From contig CABTWT010000072.1 of NCBI GenBank assembly GCA_902488555.1, positions 1-5,980 on the forward strand: a DNA stretch of 5,980 nt. Reading direction: 5' to 3'. This document shows positions 1-5,660 of this stretch, one piece after another (the stretch's first letter is position 1; each line of letters starts with the position of its first letter). The position numbers and the translations under genes are program-made. The notes under the pieces were generated by a model. The model searched no databases. It saw nothing but the letters and a program-made list of their open reading frames with translations, and was not told where the DNA came from. The stretch is from an uncultured Anaerococcus sp. GTDB taxonomy: Bacteria; Bacillota_A; Clostridia; Tissierellales; Peptoniphilaceae.

Positions 1-97
1 CCACGCGAGTGGCCGTTTCGAGGGGGTAGCAGAAAAGGGGGTATAAGGGGGAAAACCGGTTGGGGAGAATCGGAACTCCCCTGGGTTTTCCCCCTTA
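1..97. other. GC-rich, G-run-bearing non-coding segment at the window edge
   Basis: No gene is visible here. The segment is about 59% G+C by my count, while the next 130 bases are very AT-rich. It contains G5 runs at 22-26, 37-41 and 47-51 and a G4 run at 62-65, with GGGGGTA occurring twice (22-28 and 37-43). It opens with CCAC-GCGA-GTGG (1-12), a 4-bp stem with a GNRA-type loop that may be the inner part of a longer palindrome cut by the window edge. A nested inverted repeat follows. The abrupt change of composition suggests sequence from another source, such as the edge or transfer origin of a mobile element. That is inference; no relaxase, integrase or target duplication is in view. Confidence 0.5.
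44..97. repeat. Nested inverted repeat (14-bp outer stem, 6-bp inner stem)
   Basis: The outer arms TAAGGGGGAAAACC (44-57) and GGTTTTCCCCCTTA (84-97) are perfectly complementary over 14 bp. Inside, GGGGAG (62-67) pairs with CTCCCC (76-81) around the 8-base loop AATCGGAA, leaving a small internal loop (58-61 and 82-83). The structure should be very stable as DNA or RNA. No T-tract follows on the plus strand, and the bases to its left on the minus strand give no U-tract either, so it is not a standard intrinsic terminator. Possible roles are a structured RNA, a protein-binding cruciform, or part of a mobile-element end. Confidence 0.8.
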
Positions 98-169
98 ATG
101 CAACGATACAACCTTAAATAACAATTAAAAAAACAAGATATTAATTCCTTAAAATAAAATAAGATTTTC

Positions 170-190
170 GATTATTTTCTAAAAATAATC
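170..190. repeat. AT-rich perfect hairpin, 9-bp stem
   Basis: GATTATTTT (170-178) pairs perfectly with AAAATAATC (182-190) around the 3-base loop CTA. Only the outermost pair is G:C, so the structure is weak as a terminator. It sits immediately beyond the leftward terminator at 194-216 and could act as a backup stop or simply reflect AT-rich composition. The rest of 98-193 shows no gene or recognisable site. Confidence 0.45.
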
Positions 191-193
191 AAC

Positions 194-216
194 AAAAAAC
201 CAGGCTTATTGCCTGG
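194..216 (-). terminator. Intrinsic terminator of the leftward oxidoreductase gene
   Basis: Read on the minus strand, the stem CCAGGC-AATAA-GCCTGG (6 G:C-rich pairs, 5-base loop; 200-216) is followed at once by six T residues (complement of 194-199). This is a textbook rho-independent terminator, 17 bases past the stop codon of the leftward gene. On the plus strand the same stem is followed by CAAATTTTTC, so it may also stop weak rightward transcription coming from the GC-rich segment. Confidence 0.9.
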
Positions 217-233
217 CAAATTTTTCTAAATTT

Positions 234-1409
234 TTATTTAAAAATTTCAGCTAATTTAGTTTCTTCTAATTCTTTACCAAAGAAAACCACATCTTTCACA
301 TCGTTTTGATACTTGATGTCTCCCCATAGGATTCCACCTACGTATTGGTTTTCTTTTTTGAATAGTTTGTAGATGTTTCCGTCTTTTTCTGCTTTGATTT
401 CTTCGATTCCTTCACCAGAGCTCATTCCTGCTGAGAAGATTTTTGTATCTCCTATCATTAGTGTTGAGAATGGCTTTGGTTTTTGGTAGTGTTCATCAGA
501 TCCTGTCATATTGTGACCAGCTATTCTTCCCATTTCTTGACTGCTTGTCCATAAGCCTATTGTGAAATCTCCGATTTGTGCACAGTCACCTGCTGCAAAT
601 ACATTTTCTTTTTTGCTTTGTAGGTTGTCATCAACTACTATGCCACGGTCTACTTCAAGGCCTGACGCTTTGGCTAAATCTATGTTTGATCTTACGCCTG
701 CTTGAATCATTATTGCATCTGCTGGGATCTCTTGGCCATCAGATAGTTTGATTCCACGAACTTTGCCATCTTCTACTAGAATTTCTTCTGTGAATTTACC
801 AGTATAGGTTTTGATTCCCATTTCATTTAGGTCTTCTTCTAATTTTTCTGACAATTCTTTATCTAGTTGACGAGATAGTAGGTAATCAAAGCTTTCTATA
901 ACTGTTACTTTTTTGCCAAGAAGTAGGGCAGAGTAAGCTGCTTCAAGTCCTAAGATTCCACCACCTATTACAAGAACTTCTTCTTTGCCTTCTACATATG
1001 CCTTGAAGTTCATAAGGTCATCTATAGTTCTTATGGCAAAGACTCCTTGGTTATCAACGTTTTTGATAGGTGGAATAAATGGTCTTGCTCCTGTTGCAAG
1101 GAGTACTTTTCCATACTCTATCTCTTCACCAGTTGATAGGTGAGCAATGTTATTGTCAAGATCTAGTTTTTCTACAGCTGTTTCAAGTTTTTCGTCAATA
1201 TGTCTTTCGCTGTACCAAGGTTGTTTCTTGACATAGATGTCATCTTCATTGAATTCTTTTGAAATCAAATCAGATAGTCTAGTTCTCCAGTATGTGCTTG
1301 GTTTTTCTGCTGATACTATTAGAATACTAGCGTCAGAATCCTTTTTTCTAATTTCTTCTGTTGCAGATAAGCCTGCAATACCGTTTCCAATAATTAAATA
1401 ATCGTACAT
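234..1409 (-). CDS. FAD-dependent NAD(P)H oxidoreductase, NADH:rubredoxin reductase-like
   Basis: This 391-residue cytoplasmic flavoenzyme belongs to the class I pyridine-nucleotide-disulfide reductase fold. The N-terminal FAD site reads GNGIAG (8-13). ATGARP (105-110) is the second FAD contact, and GGGILGLEAA (149-158) is the NAD(P)H-binding Rossmann loop. The acidic E172 at the end of the next strand favours NADH over NADPH. AAGDCAQ (272-278) is the GD motif that binds the flavin ribityl chain. YWRTRLS (40-46) is the family's Y-x-R-x-x-LS signature, and there is no CxxC redox disulfide. Residues from about 310 form a small C-terminal domain of the NADH:rubredoxin reductase type. Length fits the clostridial enzyme, which feeds electrons to rubredoxin for oxygen and peroxide reduction. 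No rubredoxin gene is in view, so the electron acceptor is inferred. AGAGG lies 5 bases before the ATG, which supports this start. It is transcribed alone, with its own promoter and terminator. Confidence 0.85.
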   Translation of the reverse strand: MYDYLIIGNGIAGLSATEEIRKKDSDASILIVSAEKPSTYWRTRLSDLISKEFNEDDIYVKKQPWYSERHIDEKLETAVEKLDLDNNIAHLSTGEEIEYGKVLLATGARPFIPPIKNVDNQGVFAIRTIDDLMNFKAYVEGKEEVLVIGGGILGLEAAYSALLLGKKVTVIESFDYLLSRQLDKELSEKLEEDLNEMGIKTYTGKFTEEILVEDGKVRGIKLSDGQEIPADAIMIQAGVRSNIDLAKASGLEVDRGIVVDDNLQSKKENVFAAGDCAQIGDFTIGLWTSSQEMGRIAGHNMTGSDEHYQKPKPFSTLMIGDTKIFSAGMSSGEGIEEIKAEKDGNIYKLFKKENQYVGGILWGDIKYQNDVKDVVFFGKELEETKLAEIFK

Positions 1410-1414
1410 TTTTA

Positions 1415-1419
1415 CCTCT
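1415..1419 (-). promoter_or_regulatory. Ribosome binding site AGAGG of the oxidoreductase
   Basis: On the minus strand AGAGG is followed by a 5-base spacer (TAAAA) and the ATG at 1409. It is the only good Shine-Dalgarno match here and fixes the start, just before the N-terminal FAD loop. Confidence 0.8.
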
Positions 1420-1420
1420 T

Positions 1421-1452
1421 TTATAATAATTCTTTACTTATTAGCATTATAC
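1421..1452. promoter_or_regulatory. Two candidate PerR/Fur-family boxes at the oxidoreductase promoter
   Basis: Bases 1421-1435 match the Bacillus PerR box TTATAATnATTATAA at 11 of 14 fixed positions, and 1438-1452 also match at 11 of 14. The second overlaps the -10 hexamer and probable start point of the leftward promoter. The first lies between that start point and the ribosome binding site. Both positions would suit a repressor. PerR control of NADH:rubredoxin reductase is known in Clostridium acetobutylicum. The caution is strong: any TATAAT-containing AT-rich stretch scores similarly, and 1497-1511 also reaches 11 of 14. Confidence 0.35.
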
Positions 1453-1474
1453 ATGATTAATACCCGTTTTTGAA
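1446..1474 (-). promoter_or_regulatory. Sigma-A-type promoter of the oxidoreductase
   Basis: On the minus strand the -10 is a perfect TATAAT (complement of 1446-1451). The -35 is TTCAAA (complement of 1469-1474, 4 of 6 matches to TTGACA), with an ideal 17-base spacer. Transcription would start near 1439, giving a leader of about 30 bases before the ATG at 1409. Confidence 0.7.
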
Positions 1475-1494
1475 GCAAAGTAGTAATTTCATAA

Positions 1495-1503
1495 TGGTAT
1501 AAT
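1495..1503 (+). promoter_or_regulatory. Extended -10 promoter of the acetyltransferase operon
   Basis: TGG-TATAAT is a perfect extended -10 (TGnTATAAT) with the hexamer at 1498-1503. No convincing -35 lies 16-18 bases upstream (1475-1480 reads GCAAAG), which is common for extended -10 promoters. The usual start point, 7 bases past the hexamer, is A1510, the first base of the downstream ATG, so the transcript would have no leader. It is back to back with the leftward promoter. Confidence 0.65.
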
Positions 1504-1509
1504 AATTTT

Positions 1510-2010
1510 ATGAGGATAGCGACATTTAACGATTTAGATAAAATATACAAAATAATAGAAAAAGCAAAAGAATCACTAAGAAATGACGGCGTTGACCAAT
1601 GGCAAAAAGGTAGCCCTGATAGGGGACTATTGGCTCGCCAAATCTCACGAAAGAGAGCCTATGTCTACCAAAAAGATGACCAAGTCATAGCTTATGCATA
1701 TCTATCAGAAGACTATGAACCTACTTACGCTAGTGTAAGAACTATGATGAAGGGGGAAAATTCTATAACAGTTCATACCTTTTGCCTTGATAGTGATTTT
1801 AGTAGGCAGGGGATTTCTAGCAAATTTTTTAATCAAATAATCGATTTTGCAAGAGATGAAAATAGGGATGCAATAGAAATTGACACCCATGAGGCAAATT
1901 TTAGAATGAGAGGACTCATAGAAAAGATGGGATTTTCTTACCTTGGCATTATATATGTCAACGATAATGGGACTCCAATGCCAAGAGTCGCCTATGAGCT
2001 GATATTATGA
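1510..2010 (+). CDS. GNAT-family N-acetyltransferase
   Basis: This 166-residue cytoplasmic enzyme is predicted to move the acetyl group of acetyl-CoA to an amine; the substrate cannot be told. The N-terminus RIATFNDLDKIYKII (2-16) is the typical first strand and helix of GNAT proteins, which confirms the start despite the lack of a Shine-Dalgarno sequence. DGVDQWQKGSPDR (26-38) is a conserved loop in a Firmicute subgroup. ITVHTFCLDSDF (86-97) is the central strand 4. SRQGIS (98-103) holds the acetyl-CoA pyrophosphate loop, but the usual R/Q-x-x-G-x-G/A has Ser at both its first and last positions. EIDTHEANFRMRGLIEKMGF (123-142) is motif B, the region contacting CoA and substrate. Its TGA overlaps the helicase-nuclease ATG by 4 bases, so it is the first gene of the operon and the two are probably translationally coupled. 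Confidence 0.85.
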   Translation: MRIATFNDLDKIYKIIEKAKESLRNDGVDQWQKGSPDRGLLARQISRKRAYVYQKDDQVIAYAYLSEDYEPTYASVRTMMKGENSITVHTFCLDSDFSRQGISSKFFNQIIDFARDENRDAIEIDTHEANFRMRGLIEKMGFSYLGIIYVNDNGTPMPRVAYELIL

Positions 2011-4562
2011 TAAATGATAGTCAGAAAAAAGTAATCATTGATAGCAATTATCCTGCAGCAGTCATAGCTGGACCTGGTACAGGCAAGACCTTTACCATAG
2101 TAAAAAAAGTCACAGACCTTGTCAAAAACCATGGCCTTAGTCCAAATAGAATATTGATTACAACTTTTACAAAAAAAGCTGCAGCTGAGCTTAACGTAAG
2201 GATTCTTAGTGAGTTCAAAAAAGAGGGGATAAAAACTGACCTTGATGACTTAAAAATAGGCAACTTCCATTCCCTAGCCAATATTTTTATAGACAAATAT
2301 AAAAAACTTGATGATGATTTTTTCCCATCAATGGTTATAGACCAGGATTTGGAAGGCTATATACTAGAAAAAAACCTTGGTATCTTTAAGGACATTGATG
2401 ATTTTGACCAGTATATCAAATATGGAGAAGTTTCTAAAATCCAGGAAATTTTTGAATCCATTACCAACAACCTGATTGATCTAGATATGTTAAAGACTTC
2501 TAAAGATCCGATAGATAGGCTTTCTTTTGAAATCTATATGACCCATCTCAACTTATTAAAGTCAATGAAATTAATGAATTTTCAAATGATTTTAAAAAAG
2601 TTCTACGATTTATTATCAGATGAGGTCATGGGAGATGCTATTAGAAATTCGATAGATTTTGTAATAATTGACGAATATCAAGATACAAATCTTATCCAAC
2701 AAGAAATTGCCTTTAAGCTATTAAAGGATGAGAACATTATGGTTTTTGGTGATGATGACCAGTCACTTTACAGCTTTAGGGGAGCAGATCCCAAAAATCT
2801 ATTAGATTTTGACCAAGTTTGCAAGGATAAGCTTGGAAAATCTGCAAGTATCTACAAACTAGATATAAACTACAGGTCAAACCAAACTATCATAGACACT
2901 AGCCAAAAGTGGTTAAATAATTATTTTGGAGCATGTAAGTCAAAGAAACTAAAAGCCATAAACCAAGAGAAGAATCCCAACTCACTTGTAAGGGCAAGGG
3001 CCAATAACAAAGAGAATTTGCTTAAGATAATAAAAATTTTAAATAGGAAGATAAATTTGGGGCAAATTGCTTTCTTGTTCCCAACCTTAAATTCTGCCTA
3101 TCCAAAGGAATTGGAAGCATTTTTTAAGGATGCGGGGATTAAGGTTATAAACTGGTCTTCTAGCAAATTTTTCTATAGGAGAGAAATTAAAATCCTAGTT
3201 TATATACTTGCTAGCATATATTCATCATATCCGTCCAATTTAACCTATAATGATTACCTGACCTATGAGGAAAAACAAAAGTATTTTTTTAGGTCTTACT
3301 TGGCAAAAATATTTGACGATCAGTCTTTTAAGTCAGTAGAAATGGACGAATTTATAAGGTATTTTAAAGATAATCCAAAATCTATAAGCGAGATAGTATA
3401 TAAGGCTTTTTCCTTGCCGATTTTTGCAGATATTTTGGATAGGAAACTAGGAGAAATCAATAGCGATAGGGCTATGAGAAATATAGGCAAATTTACTAAA
3501 ATAGTTGCTGACTACGAGGATATTTTTAAAGAGTATTCTACTCTAGAATTTATCTACGGCTACCTGTATTATTTTTTCAAAAAAAATTCTATCAAAGAAT
3601 TTGACGATAGTACACCAGACTACGATGCAATTAACTTTATGACCATCCACAATGCCAAGGGCTTGGAATTTGATACAGTATTTGTCTCAGGCTTAAATGA
3701 TTATCCTAGGGCAAATAAGAAGAGATTATTAGAAAAATACGATTACTCAAGGGCTGATAAGGATTCTGCTGACAAAGACTTTTATAGGAAATACTACACT
3801 GCCTTCACTAGGGCAAAAAATCTTTTGGTAATCTTGGATAATTCTAGGGATCAAAGATTAGTAGACTTTGCAAATAGCCTAGACAATACTTCAAAGCTAT
3901 CGACTATAGATTTTCAAAAAATTAATGTAGAAATCCCAAAACCAATTTTATCATTTACTACAGACATAGAAGTTTATGAATCCTGTCCACTTAAGTACAA
4001 GTTCATAAGGAAATTAAATTACAAATTACCAAAATCCCAAAGCCTAATCCAAGGAACTAATATTCACGCCCTAGCTGAATATATAGGTCTTCATAAGGAT
4101 ATAAACGAGCATAAGCTAAATGAGATTTTAGCTACAAATAAAGCTTACACAGAAGCTATTGATAATTTTCGCAAGAAAAACTTTGACCTAAGCTTAAGTG
4201 AGGTCAATTACAAGGCTGACAGAGATTTCTATATACTCCAGGGAAATATCGACCTAATCTTAGCTGATGGGTCTATAATGGACCTTAAAACTGGGTCATA
4301 TGACCAAGAGTCCTTAGAAAAATACAAGAAACAATTGATAACATATAAGTATCTTTGCGAATTTAATGACCACTATCCAAATAAGCTCTACTTATATTTC
4401 ATAGAAAAAGACCAGGTCATAGAAGTTGACCAAGGAGATTTTTCTATAGAAAAAATTGACCAGATAGCAAAAAATATAGTAGAAGAAAATATTTATAAAA
4501 AAACTAATAAGAGGGTAGAATGTAAGTATTGTCCTATGAAATATTACTGCCACAGATATTAA
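2007..4562 (+). CDS. UvrD-type helicase fused to an AddB/RecB-like Fe-S nuclease
   Basis: This 851-residue protein combines an SF1A DNA helicase with a C-terminal PD-(D/E)XK nuclease, and is predicted to unwind and degrade DNA ends in repair or against foreign DNA. All helicase motifs are intact: Walker A AGPGTGKT (21-28), Ia TTFTKKAAAEL (52-62), II DEYQD (222-226), III GDDDQSLYSFRGA (248-260), IV NYRS (288-291), V MTIHNAKGLEF (545-555) and VI YTAFTRAK (597-604). The nuclease shows H687, E732, GNID with D749, the D759-x-K761 pair, and Q776/Y780 (QxxxY). C660 plus C839-x2-C842-x5-C848 matches the AddB-type 4Fe-4S arrangement. At 851 residues it is much shorter than RecB, AddA or AdnB, so the accessory 1B/2B insertions are probably reduced. 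The start overlaps the GNAT stop (ATGA) with only a weak GAG upstream, which suggests coupled translation. The family call is firm; the biological role is inferred. Confidence 0.9.
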   Translation: MINDSQKKVIIDSNYPAAVIAGPGTGKTFTIVKKVTDLVKNHGLSPNRILITTFTKKAAAELNVRILSEFKKEGIKTDLDDLKIGNFHSLANIFIDKYKKLDDDFFPSMVIDQDLEGYILEKNLGIFKDIDDFDQYIKYGEVSKIQEIFESITNNLIDLDMLKTSKDPIDRLSFEIYMTHLNLLKSMKLMNFQMILKKFYDLLSDEVMGDAIRNSIDFVIIDEYQDTNLIQQEIAFKLLKDENIMVFGDDDQSLYSFRGADPKNLLDFDQVCKDKLGKSASIYKLDINYRSNQTIIDTSQKWLNNYFGACKSKKLKAINQEKNPNSLVRARANNKENLLKIIKILNRKINLGQIAFLFPTLNSAYPKELEAFFKDAGIKVINWSSSKFFYRREIKILVYILASIYSSYPSNLTYNDYLTYEEKQKYFFRSYLAKIFDDQSFKSVEMDEFIRYFKDNPKSISEIVYKAFSLPIFADILDRKLGEINSDRAMRNIGKFTKIVADYEDIFKEYSTLEFIYGYLYYFFKKNSIKEFDDSTPDYDAINFMTIHNAKGLEFDTVFVSGLNDYPRANKKRLLEKYDYSRADKDSADKDFYRKYYTAFTRAKNLLVILDNSRDQRLVDFANSLDNTSKLSTIDFQKINVEIPKPILSFTTDIEVYESCPLKYKFIRKLNYKLPKSQSLIQGTNIHALAEYIGLHKDINEHKLNEILATNKAYTEAIDNFRKKNFDLSLSEVNYKADRDFYILQGNIDLILADGSIMDLKTGSYDQESLEKYKKQLITYKYLCEFNDHYPNKLYLYFIEKDQVIEVDQGDFSIEKIDQIAKNIVEENIYKKTNKRVECKYCPMKYYCHRY

Positions 4563-4586
4563 TCTACTGTGCAATACAATATAGTT

Positions 4587-4593
4587 AGGTGAT
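4587..4593 (+). promoter_or_regulatory. Ribosome binding site AGGTGAT of the PadR gene
   Basis: AGGTGAT is complementary to the 3' end of 16S rRNA (the AGGTGAT part of AAGGAGGTGAT). It places the ATG at 4597 at normal aligned spacing. The regulator therefore has its own strong initiation site rather than depending on translation of the helicase-nuclease, whose stop is 34 bases upstream. Confidence 0.7.
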
Positions 4594-4596
4594 AAT

Positions 4597-4923
4597 ATGA
4601 TTGAATCTCAAATGTTAAAGGGTGTAATTGAGGGTGTAATCCTCCACATCATAAAAAATAACGAAACATACGGCTACGAAATTGTAGAAGAACTCAAAAG
4701 AAGTGGATTTTATACCATGACTGAGGGTACGGTCTACCCAATCCTACAAAGAATGACCAAAAAGGGGTATATTCTAGCATCATACAAAAAATCTGAGATT
4801 GGACCTAGACGCAAGTATTATTATATCAGCAAAAATGGTGAAGAGTACTTGGCAAATTTTTACCAATCATTCAAAGAGCTAAATCAAGCTGTAGAAAATG
4901 TCATAGATAGGGGAAACAAATGA
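4597..4923 (+). CDS. PadR-family transcriptional regulator (short type)
   Basis: This 108-residue DNA-binding protein has a winged helix-turn-helix and one C-terminal dimerisation helix, the size of the short PadR group (LmrR-like) rather than the longer type with a separate C-terminal domain. LKGVIEGVILHIIK (7-20) is the first helix, and TYGYEIVEEL (24-33) contains the family's YGYEI motif. EGTVYPILQRMTKKGYI (43-59) is the recognition helix region. GPRRKYYYISKNGEEYL (69-85) is the basic wing running into the final helix. Such proteins usually repress transporter or stress genes in response to a small molecule, often alongside their own gene. Here there is no transporter or DUF1700 partner. 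The gene lies 34 bases after the helicase-nuclease and overlaps rsuA by 4 bases (ATGA), so it may control its own operon or distant genes. The ligand is unknown. Confidence 0.88.
   Translation: MIESQMLKGVIEGVILHIIKNNETYGYEIVEELKRSGFYTMTEGTVYPILQRMTKKGYILASYKKSEIGPRRKYYYISKNGEEYLANFYQSFKELNQAVENVIDRGNK
4909..4913 (+). promoter_or_regulatory. Ribosome binding site AGGGG of rsuA inside the PadR gene
   Basis: AGGGG lies 6 bases before the ATG at 4920, within the last codons of the PadR gene. It supports this start, and the 4-base overlap allows reinitiation from the PadR stop. Confidence 0.6.
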
Positions 4924-5618
4924 GAGTAGATAAGATGATAGGAAATGCTAATCTTGACACTAGGAGAAATATCAAGAGAAATGCCAAAAAAGGTGGCCTA
5001 ATAATAAATGGTGAACTTGTAAAAGACACATCTACCCAAGTCGATCCAAATGTCGATGAAGTTTTTTACATGGGTGAATATGTAGATTATTTCGAAAATA
5101 TTTATATAATGATGAACAAACCCGCTGGATACTTGTCTGCGACAATTGATGAAGATCCAACTGTCATAGACTTATTAGATCCATTTTACCAAAATCTAGA
5201 CCTATCCATAGCAGGCCGTCTAGATAAGGATACGACAGGTCTTTTGCTCATCTCTACAGATGGCAAATTCGTCCACAAGGTAAGTAGTCCAAACTCAAAT
5301 ATAGAAAAAACTTACCTTGTTGAAACAAGAGGTGATATAGATGAATCTTTTATAGAGAAATTTAAAGTCGGTGTAGAAATCAAAGAAGAATCATACATTG
5401 CAAGACCTGCCAAACTAGAGATTATTGACGATAAGAAGGCTATAGTCAAAGTTACAGAAGGTAAATTTCACCTTGTAAAAAGGCTGTTTTCTAACCTTGG
5501 CAATGAAGTTGTTGCCCTAAAGAGAACTGCAATTGGAGATCTCAGCCTAGATCCACATTTACAAGAAGGCTCATACAGAGAATTAACTGAGGAAGAATTA
5601 GATTTATTTATTGACTAA
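4920..5618 (+). CDS. rsuA: 16S rRNA pseudouridine synthase RsuA
   Basis: The 232-residue length is nearly that of E. coli RsuA (231), which converts U516 of 16S rRNA to pseudouridine in the cytoplasm. The first ~60 residues form an S4 RNA-binding domain (RVDKMIGNA at 2-10 and GGLIINGELVKD at 25-36). MMNKPAGYLSA (64-74) is catalytic-domain motif I. AGRLDKDTTGLLLISTDG (98-115) contains the catalytic D102, at the same number as in the E. coli enzyme. EKTYLV (129-134), VTEGKFHLVKRLF (182-194 region) and GSYRELTEEEL near the C-terminus are RsuA-like. The DTTG after the catalytic Asp and the C-terminal GxYRxLTEEE favour RsuA over RluB or RluF, though the target site is inferred from similarity. It is the last gene of the apparent operon, and no G:C-rich terminator follows. 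Confidence 0.85.
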   Translation: MRVDKMIGNANLDTRRNIKRNAKKGGLIINGELVKDTSTQVDPNVDEVFYMGEYVDYFENIYIMMNKPAGYLSATIDEDPTVIDLLDPFYQNLDLSIAGRLDKDTTGLLLISTDGKFVHKVSSPNSNIEKTYLVETRGDIDESFIEKFKVGVEIKEESYIARPAKLEIIDDKKAIVKVTEGKFHLVKRLFSNLGNEVVALKRTAIGDLSLDPHLQEGSYRELTEEELDLFID

Positions 5619-5639
5619 AATATTTTATAATATTAAAAT
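5611..5639 (+). promoter_or_regulatory. Promoter of the sugar transferase gene, overlapping the rsuA stop
   Basis: TTGACT (5611-5616, 5 of 6) and TAAAAT (5634-5639, 5 of 6) are separated by an ideal 17 bases. A perfect TATAAT at 5626-5631 is an alternative -10 with a poorer -35 (TTTATT, 5603-5608). The -35 TTGACT includes the first base of the rsuA TAA. Transcription would start near 5646 and give a leader of about 15 bases that still includes the AGGAGG. An A:T-only 8-bp inverted repeat (5620-5627 with 5634-5641) covers the -10. Confidence 0.6.
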
Positions 5640-5649
5640 ATAGAGTCTT

Positions 5650-5655
5650 AGGAGG
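5650..5655 (+). promoter_or_regulatory. Perfect AGGAGG ribosome binding site before a TTG start
   Basis: AGGAGG is followed by a 5-base spacer (ATAGC) and TTG at 5661. No ATG or GTG lies at a suitable distance, so this site identifies TTG as the start codon of the partial gene downstream. Confidence 0.85.
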
Positions 5656-5660
5656 ATAGC

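Noticed and set aside
20..97. Possible tRNA in the GC-rich segment
   Set aside because: There is no GGTTCGAATC-type T-arm, no acceptor stem closing a 70-90 base unit and no CCA. The pairing is one nested hairpin rather than a cloverleaf.
44..99. Rightward intrinsic terminator
   Set aside because: The stem is strong but is followed by ATGCAACG, not a T-tract.
1705..1890. Minus-strand open frame of 61 codons
   Set aside because: It lies wholly inside the GNAT gene in another frame, with no ribosome binding site and no family resemblance.
2048..2296. Minus-strand open frame of 82 codons
   Set aside because: It is antisense to the helicase motif I/Ia region, where the plus-strand protein is unmistakable.
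4392..4574. Minus-strand open frame of 60 codons, hydrophobic
   Set aside because: It is antisense to the nuclease C-terminus with its Fe-S cysteines. The hydrophobic stretch is what antisense of A-rich Lys/Asn/Ile codons produces.
4566..4585. Dyad ACTGT...ATAGT before the PadR gene as an auto-operator
   Set aside because: Only 5-base arms with one mismatch, 10 bases apart, in AT-rich DNA; too weak to claim without comparative data.
5620..5641. Terminator after rsuA
   Set aside because: The 8-bp stem is made only of A:T pairs and has no clean T-tract after it. It also overlaps a better-supported promoter.
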